A DNA stretch of 64,000 bases, taken from assembly GCF_000820705.1 (NCBI RefSeq), contig NZ_CCXI01000100.1:1-64000 (forward strand). Direction: 5' to 3'. A program made the translations under genes and the position numbers. Of this stretch, positions 1 to 10,043 are shown one piece after another; position 1 is the stretch's first letter, and each line of letters begins with the position of its first letter. Origin of the DNA: Clostridium polynesiense. GTDB lineage: Bacteria > Bacillota > Clostridia > Clostridiales > Clostridiaceae. Under the pieces are notes generated by a model. It had not been told where the DNA came from. It searched no databases and worked only from the letters and a program-made list of their open reading frames with translations.

Positions 1-2149
1 AGGGACTCCAATTTGCAATTTTAGGATTATACCCATAGGTCATAAGGGTTGCATCCTCAGTAGTTCCTTTTAAAACCGGTATTACTGCTGCCATTCCTTC
101 TGCAGGGGTAAGCTGATATTTACCTCCTAAGGGCATTAATAGCGTTGATGCTCCGATGGTGGAATCAAATCTTTCAATAAGTCCTTTTTCGCTGCATAGG
201 TTTAAATCCGATAAAAGCTTTTTAATGCTAAGTTCAAAGCTGCTTTCCTTATCTTTTTTATAATTACCAAAATAATTTTCTTTTTTATCAGGGGCCTTAA
301 CATATACCTCTGCATAGCTTTTTGCTCCATTAGTATCTAAAAATTCTCTTTTAAGGCTTACAATATTCTTTCCTCTCCAGTGCATATTCAAGGTTTTATC
401 CTCAGTAACCACTGCTACCTTTGTAGCTTCCAGATTTTCCTCTTCCGCCAGTTCAATAAACCTCTTTTCATTTTCCTCGGAAATAACCACAGCCATTCTC
501 TCTTGAGACTCAGATATTGCAAGCTCAGTGCCATTTAAACCCTCATATTTTTTAGGAACTGCATCTAAGTTTATATCCAAACCCGGACATAGCTCTCCAA
601 TAGCTACAGATACACCTCCAGCACCAAAATCGTTACATTTTTTAATCATTCTTGATGCTTCAGGTTTTCTAAAAAATCTTTGCAGCTTTCTTTCCACAGG
701 AGCATTTCCCTTTTGAACCTCTGCACCGCAGTTATTTATAGATTCTAAGTTATGCTCTTTTGAAGACCCCGCTGCACCTCCGCAGCCATCTCTTCCCGTT
801 CTTCCTCCTAAAAGTATAACTATATCTCCTGGAGAAGGATTTTTTCTAACTACCTGATCTGCAGGAACCGCTCCTATAACAGCACCTATCTCCATTCTTT
901 TAGCCTTAAAGCCTTCATCATAAACCTCTGAAACCTGGCCTGTAGCTAATCCTATTTGATTTCCGTAGGAACTGTATCCCTGTGCTGCTCCTAAAGTGAT
1001 TTTTCTCTGAGGCAGCTTGCCCTTTAAGGTATCCTCCACCCTTTCATTGGGATCTCCACTTCCTGTTACTCTCATAGCCTGGTAAACATAAGCTCTTCCG
1101 GAAAGGGGATCTCTTATAGCTCCTCCCAAGCAGGTAGCCGCACCTCCAAAAGGTTCAATTTCAGTGGGGTGATTGTGAGTTTCATTTTTAAACAAAATTA
1201 AATAATCCTCTTTTCCCTTAGAGGTTTCTATTTCAGCTTTTATAGTACATGCGTTTATTTCATCGGATTCATCTAAATCTTCTAATAAACCTCTTTTTCT
1301 AAGCTCCTTCATAGCAGCGGTGGCTATATCCATCAGCGTCATATCTCTTTCAGAAGAATAAATGTACTCTCTGGTTTTTTTATATTCTCCATATGCCTTT
1401 GAAACTGGGGCATTTAATATTCCATTTTCTATTTCAATTTTAGTGAGTTTAGTTTGAAAGGTAGTATGTCTGCAGTGATCAGACCAATAGGTATCTATTA
1501 CTCTGATTTCTGTTTCTGTGGGATTTCTATGTTCATTTTTAAAATATCTCTGGCATAATTTCAAATCCTCCAAAGACATAGCCAAGGATAAATCAGAATG
1601 AAGGGCTGATAATTCTTCTTCAGTCATATCAATAAAATCATTTATGATTTTCACTTCAGAAGGAAGGGTAACAACCTTATCTAAGATTGGAATGTTTAAT
1701 TGAGCTTCTCTTTTTTCTACAGGATTTATGTAATACTTCTTAATTTTTTCTATTTCTTCTTTTGTAATATTTCCTTTTAAGGCTAATATAACCCTACACT
1801 TTACATAAGGGGCATAGCCATCATTTATTACCGCAAGACACTGCATAGCCGCATCTGCTCTCTGATCATACTGGCCGGGAAGGTACTCTGCCGCAAAGAC
1901 ATTATATCCCTCTTTAATTTCCTCTAAATTTTTATATACTTTATCTACTGTCTTTTCTGAAAAAACTGTATAAACAGCTCTCTGAAGAAGGTCATCAGTA
2001 ATATCTTCTATTAGATATTGATTGATTAAACGCACTTCTTCTAAGGCTTGTACCCTCAAATTTTCTTTGAAGTCCTCCAATAAAGCACTTGCCTCCACGT
2101 CAAAGCCTTTCTTTTTTTCAACATAAATTTCTTTATAATGCTGCAACAT
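1..2149 (-). CDS. purL: Phosphoribosylformylglycinamidine synthase (FGAM synthase), N-terminal part
   Basis: Catalyses the ATP- and glutamine-dependent conversion of FGAR to FGAM in de novo purine synthesis, in the cytoplasm. Translating the minus strand from ATG at 2149 gives about 716 uninterrupted codons running off the left edge. It begins MLQHYKEIYVEKKKGFDVEA and contains DTYWSDHCRHTTF, FKNETHNHPTEIEPFGGAAT and GGRTGRDGCGGAAGSS, the FGAM synthetase ATP- and substrate-binding motifs. The N-terminal layout matches the large single-chain clostridial PurL (about 1,250 aa), so the glutaminase domain would lie outside the window. A GGGAGAGG ribosome site precedes the start. Two GAAC-containing sites upstream (2294-2351) might be PurR half-sites. 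Family assignment is secure; the truncation comes only from the window edge. Confidence 0.95.
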   Translation of the reverse strand, partial: MLQHYKEIYVEKKKGFDVEASALLEDFKENLRVQALEEVRLINQYLIEDITDDLLQRAVYTVFSEKTVDKVYKNLEEIKEGYNVFAAEYLPGQYDQRADAAMQCLAVINDGYAPYVKCRVILALKGNITKEEIEKIKKYYINPVEKREAQLNIPILDKVVTLPSEVKIINDFIDMTEEELSALHSDLSLAMSLEDLKLCQRYFKNEHRNPTETEIRVIDTYWSDHCRHTTFQTKLTKIEIENGILNAPVSKAYGEYKKTREYIYSSERDMTLMDIATAAMKELRKRGLLEDLDESDEINACTIKAEIETSKGKEDYLILFKNETHNHPTEIEPFGGAATCLGGAIRDPLSGRAYVYQAMRVTGSGDPNERVEDTLKGKLPQRKITLGAAQGYSSYGNQIGLATGQVSEVYDEGFKAKRMEIGAVIGAVPADQVVRKNPSPGDIVILLGGRTGRDGCGGAAGSSKEHNLESINNCGAEVQKGNAPVERKLQRFFRKPEASRMIKKCNDFGAGGVSVAIGELCPGLDINLDAVPKKYEGLNGTELAISESQERMAVVISEENEKRFIELAEEENLEATKVAVVTEDKTLNMHWRGKNIVSLKREFLDTNGAKSYAEVYVKAPDKKENYFGNYKKDKESSFELSIKKLLSDLNLCSEKGLIERFDSTIGASTLLMPLGGKYQLTPAEGMAAVIPVLKGTTEDATLMTYGYNPKIANWSP

Positions 2150-2293
2150 ATTTACCTCTCCCAACCTATAAATATATTAATTATTTTTATCAAGAAATAT
2201 ATATCCCCTATTTAAAGGTTAAAATTAATTATTATACTTATAGCATATCAACGAGGAAGAAAAATGTCAAACTATAAATCAATTTTATTTATA

Positions 2294-2351
2294 ATTGTTC
2301 GTGTATATTGCTATTAAATATATTTTCATTTCTATTTACGTTCGTATTTTA
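2294..2351 (-). promoter_or_regulatory. Possible PurR-like half-sites upstream of purL
   Basis: On the minus strand the sequence holds ACGAACAAT (around 2294-2303) and ACGAACGTA (around 2337-2346), both resembling the CGAAC core of Bacillus PurR boxes. Bacillus PurBoxes are usually inverted, but these lie in the same orientation about 43 bases apart, which weakens the call. The position upstream of purL fits purine control, but this is inference from short motifs. Confidence 0.25.
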
Positions 2352-2644
2352 CTCATTTATTTAGTTCTACTTTTAAATAGTTTTCAACTAAACCTACTAT
2401 TATGACTGGTGGTGCTTAATCTTACAGCACCTATATGGTTCAGGAAGGATTTTTTGCATTTTTATGAAATATAGCGATTGTGGAATATTTTAAAAGGGAG
2501 TAATGTTATGGAAAACAAAAGAGAAGGGAGTGGTTTTGAAACATTGAAACCATATAGATAGGAGATTGCTTTTTTCACTTTTGTAAAGCTATGAATGTTA
2601 TTGGATTAATGACGAGGATATATGGGGGTATCAGTTTGTGATAA

Positions 2645-2809
2645 CACTTAAATTATACTTATTTAATTCAAAATACTCTAGGTGGAATTATTGGTTTTAT
2701 ACTATTGTATTATTTAAAGAATATAATATCTAAATTTATTCCTCTTCCAAAATTATCATTGAAACTATTCAAAAAAAATAGAACCTTTAGTAAAGATTCT
2801 CTAAAATAA
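2645..2809 (+). pseudogene. VanZ-like membrane protein remnant (C-terminal end)
   Basis: A 54-codon open stretch without a start codon begins right after a TAA at 2642. It encodes IQNTLGGIIGFILLYYLKN followed by a basic tail. VanZ-family proteins carry a near-identical segment (D-x-x-D-L-I-L-N-T-L-G-G-x-x-G-F) leading into their last transmembrane helix. Upstream, 2509-2562 reads as a 17-codon peptide with a good ribosome site (GGGAG) that then stops, so the intact N-terminal helices are missing. I read 2500-2809 as the decayed end of a VanZ-like gene. The rest of the 2150-3005 gap is AT-rich with no other gene visible. Confidence 0.5.
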
Positions 2810-2841
2810 GTATATATAATAAATTTTAACATATTAAAGCA

Positions 2842-2900
2842 CGTAAAAAATGTACCCTATGGCGTAGACGTTTAAAAGGTCTATCCCATTAGGGTACATC
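2842..2900 (-). terminator. Rho-independent terminator after lplA (gcv operon end)
   Basis: The arms ATGTACCCTA (2850-2859) and TAGGGTACAT (2890-2899) pair. The stem continues inward through TGG/CCA and GTAGAC/GTCTA, giving a stem of about 20 bp with one bulge around a short AT-rich loop. On the minus strand it is followed by TTTTTACG. It lies about 100 bases past the lplA stop, the expected end of the glycine-cleavage operon. Confidence 0.7.
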
Positions 2901-3005
2901 CTATTACTCACTGCAGGTTTTTCTGGAATTTTATTTTCTTACTAATACATTCTGTATTTCTCATTTTTTGAGAGTTAATACTCACAGCCAATTTCAATAC
3001 ACTGA

Positions 3006-3980
3006 CTAAAACAGCATCTCCATCAAATTATCCACAGTTATATTTGTCATATAGCTGTCTATATCAAAACCTTCAAGCGCCTCTCTGAGGCAGCTTTCAT
3101 TGTGCTGCTTTCCCTTTAGGAATTCTTCCAGTCCGTGAATATCCTGCTTTCCAAAGAAGTCTCCGTAGATTTTTATATCCTGTATAATCCCTTTTGTTAC
3201 TTGAAGGGTTATTTCCACGGTGCCTCCTGTGAATTTCTTTTCATTATAAAGGTTATACTTTGGAGATTTTCCATAATTCCAGTTCCAGGTACTGTACTTT
3301 TCCTCTTTAAGCTTATTAATGAAATCTATTTCCTCTTGGCTGTAGCTTTCTACCATCTTCCCCTGTTCTGCTATGATATATTTAAAAATAGCATCCTTAA
3401 AATCTAAAACTCCCAAGGGTTCTTTAAGATGATCCAAGATGTTTGTCACCCTGCTGGCTACGGATTTAACACTTTTATCAGAAAACTTAACAGCCTTTGG
3501 CTTTAAAGCTCCCGTTAAATCTGACATGTTAGAGGAAAACAAAAGTGTACCGTGATGCATCACTCTGTTTTTATGCTTGCATTGAGCATTTCCTGAAAAT
3601 TTCTTTCCTTCTATGAGCATGTCATTTCTTCCTGAAAACTCCGCTTCTACTCCAAGTTCCTTCAATGCCTCTATAATTGGCTTTACAAATTTGTAGAAAT
3701 CATTATAGCTGTTGTTATCATTAACTATAAAGGTGAAATTTAAATTACCAAGATCGTGGAATACCGCCCCTCCTCCGGTAAGTCTTCTTACCACCTTTAT
3801 ATTTTTTTCCTTAACATAATCTACATTGATTTCAGAAAGGGTATTTTGATTTTTTCCTACAATAATACAGGGTTCATTTCTCCATAGGGAAAAATATTCC
3901 TCTTCCGTATGCTTTAAAAGATATTCCTCCGCAGCAAGATTAAAATAAGGTTCTGTGGAAGTGTTGTCTATATATCTCAT
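3006..3980 (-). CDS. lplA: Lipoate-protein ligase A
   Basis: Activates lipoate with ATP and attaches it to lipoyl-domain lysines, here plausibly GcvH of the same operon. The 324-aa protein starts MRYIDNTSTEPYFNLAAEEY and shows the biotin/lipoate-ligase core: RRLTGGGAVFHDLGNLNFTF (the RRxxGGGxVxHD motif), FSGRNDMLIEGKKFSGNAQ, and a C-terminal accessory domain from about residue 240. I chose ATG at 3980 because AGGAGG lies 10 bases upstream. An upstream in-frame TTG (4007) lies inside lpd and lacks such a site. It is the last gene of the gcv operon, with its ribosome site inside the end of lpd. Because the operon has its own lipoate ligase, glycine cleavage may depend on scavenged lipoate; I saw no lipA or lipB here. 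Confidence 0.93.
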   Translation of the reverse strand: MRYIDNTSTEPYFNLAAEEYLLKHTEEEYFSLWRNEPCIIVGKNQNTLSEINVDYVKEKNIKVVRRLTGGGAVFHDLGNLNFTFIVNDNNSYNDFYKFVKPIIEALKELGVEAEFSGRNDMLIEGKKFSGNAQCKHKNRVMHHGTLLFSSNMSDLTGALKPKAVKFSDKSVKSVASRVTNILDHLKEPLGVLDFKDAIFKYIIAEQGKMVESYSQEEIDFINKLKEEKYSTWNWNYGKSPKYNLYNEKKFTGGTVEITLQVTKGIIQDIKIYGDFFGKQDIHGLEEFLKGKQHNESCLREALEGFDIDSYMTNITVDNLMEMLF

Positions 3981-3984
3981 GCTA

Positions 3985-5412
3985 TTATTTCCTCCTGGAG
4001 GGTACAAGATGTATGGCTTCGTTGTTTAAGCCTAATACTGCCTCATAAAAAGCTTCTGACAGGGTTGGATGAGCATGAACCATGTGCTTTACATCCTCTA
4101 CCTTGAGCTTTTCATTTATGATAGGCACTGCTTCATGAATGATATCCGAAGCGTGAGGTCCTAAAATATGCACCCCTATAATCCTATTTTCTTCATCGCT
4201 TATAACCTTTATAAAGCCTTCTCCTTCTCCAAGAGCTAAAGCCTTTCCATTAGCTCCAAACAAGAATTTACTGGTTTTATAATTTACTCCCTGCTCTTTA
4301 AGCTGTTCTTCTGTTGCTCCTAAAGAGGCTATTTCCGGGAAGATAAATATGCAGTTAGGTATTAAAGTGCTGCCGGCGCTTTCAATTCCCATAATCCTTT
4401 CAGCTACCTCCACACCTTGATGAGAGGCTGCATGGGCAAGCATCCATTTTCCGTTTACATCACCTATGGCATAGATACCCTTTATATTGGTTTCAAAGCC
4501 TTTATCAGTACCGATACCTTTTCTGTCATAGATAATACCCGCACCCTCCAAGTTTAGGTTTTCCACATTAGGTCTTCTTCCTGCTGCAATAAGCACCTTA
4601 CTGCCTTCAAGTAAAAGCTCACCTTTTTTGCCTTCCACCTTAACCTGCAGACCATCCTCTGTTTTTTCAATGGACTTAACCATGGCGGAGGTATGAACCT
4701 CTATACCCTTCTTTTTAAGCATAGGGTTAAGCCTCTTCACCGTTTCACCATCCACCATATTCAATATGGAAGGAAGAGCTTCAACTATAGTAACCTTAGT
4801 ACCAAAGGAGTTGAATATGGCACCAAATTCCATACCTATTACTCCTCCCCCTATTACTATGAGGCTCTCGGGAATTTCCTTAAAGTTTATTATATCATCG
4901 CTGGTTAAAACCCCTTCAAGATCGGCACCTTTAATAGGAGGCACGAAGGTATGGGAGCCTGAAGCGATTATAATGCTGTCTCCTTCTACAACCTTCTCAC
5001 TGCCATCCTCTAGAGTGATTTTCACCTTTTTCAGTGCTTCTTCCTTTAAGCTTTCACTATGAGCATCCTCCAAGGAAGCTTTACCATTTATTACTTCTAT
5101 ATTGTTTGCCTTCATAAGCTGCGCTACACCATTTACTAATTGGTTAACAATGCCGTCTTTTCTTTCCTGCATCTTACCAGCATCCAAAGAAAAACCACTC
5201 AGACCTATGCCAAAATCCGCTGATGCCTTTAAATTATTTACAAGCTCTGCATTTCTATAAAAAGCTTTTGTTGGGATACAGCCTTTATTTAAACAGGTTC
5301 CCCCTAAAGCTTCCTTTTCTATTAAGGTTACCTTTGCACCCAGCTGGGCAGCCCTGATGGCTGCAGTATAGCCACCAGGTCCCCCTCCAATTATAATAAT
5401 CCTTTTTTCCAT
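3985..5412 (-). CDS. lpdA: Dihydrolipoyl dehydrogenase (L-protein of glycine cleavage)
   Basis: FAD enzyme that reoxidises dihydrolipoyl-GcvH and reduces NAD+, the last step of the glycine-cleavage cycle. The 475-aa length is typical. Visible features are the N-terminal FAD Rossmann motif (GGGPGGYTAAIRAAQLG), the redox-active disulfide motif GGTCLNKGCIPTKAF, the central NAD-binding GGGVIGMEFG, the second FAD motif ending in YAIGDVNG, and the C-terminal dimer interface with the HAHPTLSEA catalytic His/Glu motif. No N-terminal lipoyl domain is present. The start lies 1 base after the gcvPB stop, indicating translational coupling. Its place within the operon argues that it serves glycine cleavage rather than a 2-oxoacid dehydrogenase. 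Confidence 0.96.
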   Translation of the reverse strand: MEKRIIIIGGGPGGYTAAIRAAQLGAKVTLIEKEALGGTCLNKGCIPTKAFYRNAELVNNLKASADFGIGLSGFSLDAGKMQERKDGIVNQLVNGVAQLMKANNIEVINGKASLEDAHSESLKEEALKKVKITLEDGSEKVVEGDSIIIASGSHTFVPPIKGADLEGVLTSDDIINFKEIPESLIVIGGGVIGMEFGAIFNSFGTKVTIVEALPSILNMVDGETVKRLNPMLKKKGIEVHTSAMVKSIEKTEDGLQVKVEGKKGELLLEGSKVLIAAGRRPNVENLNLEGAGIIYDRKGIGTDKGFETNIKGIYAIGDVNGKWMLAHAASHQGVEVAERIMGIESAGSTLIPNCIFIFPEIASLGATEEQLKEQGVNYKTSKFLFGANGKALALGEGEGFIKVISDEENRIIGVHILGPHASDIIHEAVPIINEKLKVEDVKHMVHAHPTLSEAFYEAVLGLNNEAIHLVPSRRK

Positions 5413-5413
5413 A

Positions 5414-6871
5414 TTAGTTCTCCTGTTTGCTCCATTTTAAAACTGGATTTCTTGCTGCTCTCACTTCATCAATCCTTCTTACAGGGGAATTGTGAGGAGC
5501 GGTTTTAAATATTTCTGGATTTTCAATAGCTTCCTTTGCAATAGAATGCATAGCTTCAATAAAGGCATCCATGGTTTCTTTGCTTTCAGTCTCAGTAGGC
5601 TCAATCATAAGAGCATTGTCTACTATAAGAGGGAAATACACTGTTGGTGGATGGAAACCATAATCTATGAGTCTCTTAGCAATTTCCAGGGTTGATATTA
5701 AGGTAGATTTGTCTTTAATACCTGCAAATACCACCTCATGCTTACATACCTCATCTATTGGAAGCTTATAACTGTCTCTTAATTTTTCCTTCATATAGTT
5801 AGCATTTAAAACAGCATTTTCAGAAGCTGCCTTCAGTCCGTCTCCACCTAAGGAAAGCAGATAAGTATAGGCTCTTACCAATACACCGAAGTTTCCGTAG
5901 AAATTCTTTATTTTACCTATAGAATCTGGCCTGTCATAATCTAAATAATATTTTTCATCCTTTTCAATGAAAGGTACAGGCAGATAAGGTATCAATTCCT
6001 TTTTTACTCCTACTGGACCTGATCCCGGTCCTCCTCCTCCGTGAGGAGTAGAGAAGGTTTTGTGAAGATTTAAATGGCATACGTCAAAGCCCATATCTCC
6101 TGGTCTTGTTATTCCCATAATGGCATTCATGTTAGCTCCGTCATAATATAAAAGTCCTCCAGCCTCGTGGACAAGATTCGCTATCTCTTTAATATTCTTT
6201 TCAAATAATCCCAAGGTGCTTGGATTAGTAAGCATTAAACCTGCAATCTCATCGCTGAGTACAGATTTTAAGGATTCTACATCTACAGATCCGTCCTTTT
6301 TAGATTTTACCTCCACCACGTCAAAGCCTGCTACGGTAGCGCTGGCTGGATTTGTTCCATGGGCAGAATCAGGAACTATTATCTTAGTCCTCTTTAAATC
6401 TCCTCTATTGTTGTGATAGGCTTTTATAAGCATAAGTCCTGTAAGCTCTCCATGAGCTCCTGCTGCAGGCTGAAGAGTGAATTTGTCCATTCCCACCACT
6501 TCACATAATGCCTCAGATAAGTTGTACATAAGCTCTAAAGCTCCCTGTACAGTTTCTTCCGGCTGATATGGATGAAGCTTAGCAAAATTAGGATTGGAAG
6601 CTATATCTTCATTAATCTTAGGATTATACTTCATGGTACAGGAGCCTAAGGGATAGAATCCTGAATCTATGCTGTAGTTCTTCTTAGATAGCAATGTATA
6701 GTGTCTCACCAAATCCAACTCACTCACCTCAGGAAGTTCAATTTCTTCCTCTCTTAAATATTCCTTTGGCAGAAGCTCTGCTATTTCCTGCTCAGGTACA
6801 TCTAAAGCAGGAAGTGAATAAGCCTTTCTTCCTTCGGAGGATAATTCAAAAATAACCTTATCGTAACTCAT
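5414..6871 (-). CDS. gcvPB: Glycine dehydrogenase (decarboxylating) subunit 2
   Basis: PLP-bearing half of the split P-protein. With GcvPA it decarboxylates glycine and passes the aminomethyl group to lipoyl-GcvH. The 485-aa protein has the fold-type I PLP site in [20 protein letters not shown], where the Lys of LHKTF is the Schiff-base lysine, plus [11 protein letters not shown] upstream of it. The length matches the split form of Firmicutes and Thermotoga (about 480 aa) rather than the fused 950-aa P-protein. The start codon overlaps the gcvPA stop by one base, so the two subunits are translationally coupled for stoichiometric assembly. Confidence 0.96.
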   Translation of the reverse strand: MSYDKVIFELSSEGRKAYSLPALDVPEQEIAELLPKEYLREEEIELPEVSELDLVRHYTLLSKKNYSIDSGFYPLGSCTMKYNPKINEDIASNPNFAKLHPYQPEETVQGALELMYNLSEALCEVVGMDKFTLQPAAGAHGELTGLMLIKAYHNNRGDLKRTKIIVPDSAHGTNPASATVAGFDVVEVKSKKDGSVDVESLKSVLSDEIAGLMLTNPSTLGLFEKNIKEIANLVHEAGGLLYYDGANMNAIMGITRPGDMGFDVCHLNLHKTFSTPHGGGGPGSGPVGVKKELIPYLPVPFIEKDEKYYLDYDRPDSIGKIKNFYGNFGVLVRAYTYLLSLGGDGLKAASENAVLNANYMKEKLRDSYKLPIDEVCKHEVVFAGIKDKSTLISTLEIAKRLIDYGFHPPTVYFPLIVDNALMIEPTETESKETMDAFIEAMHSIAKEAIENPEIFKTAPHNSPVRRIDEVRAARNPVLKWSKQEN

Positions 6872-8211
6872 TATATCACCTCCATAATTTCAACAAACTT
6901 ATCTATTTCTTCTCTGCTTCTCTGCTCTGTTACGCTTATAAGCACAGCGTTTCCATAGTCATAATCGGTTTTTTCCAGGTTAAAACCGCCTAGTATTCCT
7001 TTTTCTAAAAGCTTTGCATTGATTTCCTCTACGGATTTTTCAGTTTTTAATGCAAATTCTTTAAAGAAGGGTTTGTTGAATAAAGGCTTGAACTTTCCTG
7101 TTTTAATAAGTTGATTATATGCATAATGGGACTTTTGCAGGCACTGATTAGCAACTTCTTTTATACCCTTTTTTCCTAAGGAAGCCATATAAATAGCAGC
7201 AGCAATGGAATTTAGGGTTTGGTCTGAACATATATTTGAGGTTGCTTTTTCTCTTCTTATATGCTGCTCTCTTGCCTGAAGGGTTAAAACGAAGGCTCTC
7301 TTGCCATCTACGTCTACGGTTTCTCCCACTATTCTACCGGGCATTTTTCTCATAAGCTTGGTTGTAACAGTCATGAATCCTAAGGTTGGGCCTCCAAAAT
7401 TCATGCTTCCTCCTAAAGCCTGACCTTCACCAACTACTATATCTGCTCCAAGCTCTCCAGGACTTTTTAAGGTTCCTAAAGCTATAGGGTCAACGCTCAT
7501 AAGCAGCAGTGATTTATTATTATGAATTAATTTTTCTATTTCCTTTATTTCTTCAACTATTCCAAAGAAGTTTGGGTACTGAATAAGAACCCCTGCAGTA
7601 TCTCCATCTATGGAATTTTGCAGTGTTTCTAAATCTGTAACTCCATCCTTTTCAGGAATTTCAGTATATTCTACATTTCTAAAGCTTAAATAGGTCTTTA
7701 AAACCTTTCTCGTTTCAGGATTTACAGTCTTTGATACAAGGACTTTTTTTCTTCTTGTGGATACTGAAGCAAGTATAGCGCCTTCCGCAGCTGCAGTTGG
7801 TCCATCATACATGGAAACATTGGAAACATCCATGCCGGTTAAATTACAGATCATACTTTGATATTCGAAAACTCCCTGAAGAGTACCCTGACTGATTTCA
7901 GGCTGATATGGAGTGTATGCTGTGTAAAACTCAGACCTGGAAACAAGGTGCTTAATTGCAGAAGGTATATAGTGGTCATAGGAGCCTGCTCCTAAAAAGC
8001 AGGTTAAATCCTCTGTACTCTTATTCTTTTTAGCCATTTCTCCCATAGCTCTTCTTACTTCAATCTCTGAGTAGCTGTCTGGAAGATTAAGTTCTCTGTT
8101 TAGCTTTACATCTTTAGGTATATCCCTAAACAATTCCTCTACGGAATCTACACCAATTGCTTTAAGCATTTCCTTTTTATCATTTTCGGTATTTGGCATG
8201 TAAGGATGCAT
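6871..8211 (-). CDS. gcvPA: Glycine dehydrogenase (decarboxylating) subunit 1
   Basis: Non-PLP half of the split glycine decarboxylase (P1 subunit), partner of GcvPB. At 446 aa it has the usual length. Recognisable segments include [38 protein letters not shown] and [13 protein letters not shown], all characteristic of the family, and [20 protein letters not shown]. The start lies 2 bases after the gcvH stop, with AGGAGG inside the end of gcvH. It overlaps the next gene by one base. Confidence 0.96.
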   Translation of the reverse strand: MHPYMPNTENDKKEMLKAIGVDSVEELFRDIPKDVKLNRELNLPDSYSEIEVRRAMGEMAKKNKSTEDLTCFLGAGSYDHYIPSAIKHLVSRSEFYTAYTPYQPEISQGTLQGVFEYQSMICNLTGMDVSNVSMYDGPTAAAEGAILASVSTRRKKVLVSKTVNPETRKVLKTYLSFRNVEYTEIPEKDGVTDLETLQNSIDGDTAGVLIQYPNFFGIVEEIKEIEKLIHNNKSLLLMSVDPIALGTLKSPGELGADIVVGEGQALGGSMNFGGPTLGFMTVTTKLMRKMPGRIVGETVDVDGKRAFVLTLQAREQHIRREKATSNICSDQTLNSIAAAIYMASLGKKGIKEVANQCLQKSHYAYNQLIKTGKFKPLFNKPFFKEFALKTEKSVEEINAKLLEKGILGGFNLEKTDYDYGNAVLISVTEQRSREEIDKFVEIMEVI

Positions 8212-8213
8212 AA

Positions 8214-8597
8214 TTATTCCTCCTTGCTGATAAATTCTTCATATTCCTCTGCACTCATGAGTCCATCTAATTCCCCTTCATCTTGAAGTTCAACGCATAT
8301 AAGCCAGTTATCATAAGGAGCATTATTAATTAATGATGGATCATCCACTGTGTCTTCATTGGACTCCACAACTTTTCCACTTACTGGAATATATATATCT
8401 GAAGCCGCTTTGACGGATTCAACCACTCCAAAAACTTCTCCTTTAGAAAACTCCTCCTCTACTTCAGGCAATTCCACATAAACTATTGACCCTAAAGATT
8501 TTTGTGCATAATCTGTAATTCCTATATAAGCCTTATTATCTTCAACCTTCAACCATTCGTGATCCTTTGTGTATTGTAAATTCTTTAATACTGACAT
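8214..8597 (-). CDS. gcvH: Glycine cleavage system H protein
   Basis: Lipoyl carrier shuttling the aminomethyl group between P-, T- and L-proteins. It is 127 aa, the normal size. The lipoyl domain shows [20 protein letters not shown] and the lipoylation site [14 protein letters not shown], in which the Lys of ESVKAAS is the predicted modified residue. The ribosome site AAAGGAGAG precedes ATG at 8597. LplA, encoded five genes away in the same operon, is the likely lipoylating enzyme. Confidence 0.97.
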   Translation of the reverse strand: MSVLKNLQYTKDHEWLKVEDNKAYIGITDYAQKSLGSIVYVELPEVEEEFSKGEVFGVVESVKAASDIYIPVSGKVVESNEDTVDDPSLINNAPYDNWLICVELQDEGELDGLMSAEEYEEFISKEE

Positions 8598-8641
8598 TTT
8601 TATCTCTCCTTTAATTATAAAATTTATATATTTAAATTAAC

Positions 8642-9733
8642 TTATTTATTTCTTACATAAAATTTTCTGCTTATAATTTTAGCTTTTGAAGTTTTATTTC
8701 TGATTTGAATTTCAAACTCCTCATCCAAACTGCTGTGTTCTATTTCTACAAGGGCAAATCCTATATTCTTTCCTAAGGTAGGTGACAGATATCCTGTGGT
8801 GACATGCCCAATTTCTTTTCCGTCCTTAACCACTTTATAACCATGCCTTGGAATACCTCTTCCTAACATTTCAAAGCCAACGATTTTTCTCTTTAACCCT
8901 TTCTCTTTTTGTTCCTTTAAAGCTTCTTTTCCTATAAACTCCTCTTTATCAAGCTTCACGAAAAATCCAAAGCCTGCTTCTAAAGGTGTTATTTCATCGG
9001 AAAGCTCATTTCCGTATAAAGGCAGGTTTGATTCAAATCTTAGGGTATCTCTTGCTCCCAGTCCTATAGGCCTAACCTCATAATTTTTTAGTATTGTCTC
9101 CCATAAATAAGATAAGTCTTCAGGCTTAGTATAAATTTCAAATCCATCTTCACCAGTGTATCCAGTCCTTGAAATCATGCAGTTTTTTCCGCTTATAATC
9201 ACATCTTTTCTGGCATAAAAGAACTTAATTTCATTTAAATCTGTATCTGTCAAGCTTTGAAGTATCTCCTGTGCCTTAGGTCCTTGAAGAGCCAGCTGGG
9301 AAACTTCCTCAGAAATGTTTAAAACCTCGGCATCATATCCCTCCATATGAGACTTTATCCACTGATAATCCTTATCAGTATTAGAGGCATTAACTACCAG
9401 CAGGATATCCTCTTCTCCAAATCTATATGCAAGCAAGTCATCCACTACTCCTCCGGATTCATTGCACATAAAGGTGTAAAGAACCTGATTATCCTTCAAT
9501 TTTGACAGATCATTGGTAAGTAAATGCTGACAAAGCTTCATTGCATCCTTTCCTTTAACTGATATCTCTCCCATGTGAGAAACATCAAATAAACCCGCTG
9601 CATTCCTCACTGTATTATGCTCAGCCATGATGCCTTCAAATTCTACCGGAAGTTCCCATCCTGCAAAGTCGATTACTTTACCGCCATACTTTTCATATTC
9701 ATTGCAAAGCGGCGTTTTCTTTAAATTCTCCAC
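8642..9733 (-). CDS. gcvT: Aminomethyltransferase (T-protein, tetrahydrofolate dependent)
   Basis: Transfers the methylene group from aminomethyl-lipoyl-GcvH to tetrahydrofolate, releasing ammonia. The 363-aa protein begins MENLKKTPLCNEYEKYGGKV and contains LFDVSHMGEI, YTGEDGFEIY and LGARDTLRFES, typical GcvT folate-pocket segments. The C-terminal barrel domain is complete (HVTTGYLSPTLGKNIGFALV). The start is GTG at 9733, chosen because AAGGAGG lies 6 bases upstream. It is the first gene of the operon and follows the glycine riboswitch directly. Confidence 0.96.
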   Translation of the reverse strand: MENLKKTPLCNEYEKYGGKVIDFAGWELPVEFEGIMAEHNTVRNAAGLFDVSHMGEISVKGKDAMKLCQHLLTNDLSKLKDNQVLYTFMCNESGGVVDDLLAYRFGEEDILLVVNASNTDKDYQWIKSHMEGYDAEVLNISEEVSQLALQGPKAQEILQSLTDTDLNEIKFFYARKDVIISGKNCMISRTGYTGEDGFEIYTKPEDLSYLWETILKNYEVRPIGLGARDTLRFESNLPLYGNELSDEITPLEAGFGFFVKLDKEEFIGKEALKEQKEKGLKRKIVGFEMLGRGIPRHGYKVVKDGKEIGHVTTGYLSPTLGKNIGFALVEIEHSSLDEEFEIQIRNKTSKAKIISRKFYVRNK

Positions 9734-9790
9734 AATAGCCCTCCTTAATTAATTATCTTTTAATAATTATTATTTGTTTTTTGGTATAAT

Positions 9791-9837
9791 AAAAGAGAAT
9801 ATGATAGACATAAAAAATAGGATGCCATCATATTCTC
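9791..9837 (-). terminator. Riboswitch attenuator hairpin before gcvT
   Basis: An 11-bp perfect inverted repeat, GAGAATATGAT / ATCATATTCTC (9827-9837 and 9795-9805 read on the minus strand), is followed by TTTTATTATA. Its 5' arm overlaps the 3' closing strand of the second glycine aptamer (ACAGAGAATA). Aptamer folding and terminator folding are therefore mutually exclusive, the logic of a glycine-activated transcriptional switch. The pairing is visible in the sequence; the mechanism is inferred from known glycine riboswitches. Confidence 0.75.
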
Positions 9838-10018
9838 TGTAATTTACCTGAGAGATTCTACATTATTGTATTGCTCCTACGGCGATCCGATGAACCCGGA
9901 TACTTTCCAGAGTTCCATCAAGTAACGCTCCTTTTGCCTGAAAGTTTCTATAAAAAGCTAGGCATCTTTTCTATATTTCTTCTTCGGCTATCACAAAGAT
10001 ATCTCCCGTTACTCTCAT
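9827..10018 (-). promoter_or_regulatory. Tandem glycine riboswitch controlling the gcv operon
   Basis: On the minus strand aptamer 1 (about 10017-9915) has GGGAGAT, GCCGAAGAAGAAA and TTTCAGGCAAAAGGAGCG, and is closed by GAGTAACG/CGTTACTT. Aptamer 2 (about 9905-9830) has GGATCGCCGTAGGAGCAA and CTCTCAGGTAAATTACAGAG. These are the conserved glycine-aptamer cores (GCCGAAGGxGCAA and CTCAGGCAAA). The two-aptamer arrangement upstream of gcvT is the classic context. The downstream attenuator indicates that glycine turns the operon on. Confidence 0.92.
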
Positions 10019-10043
10019 TTGGAAATATTTATATTATAATTTA

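Noticed and set aside
3981..4007. TTG start adding nine residues to LplA
   Set aside because: It lies within lpd with no ribosome site, whereas ATG at 3980 has AGGAGG at proper spacing and yields the usual N-terminus.
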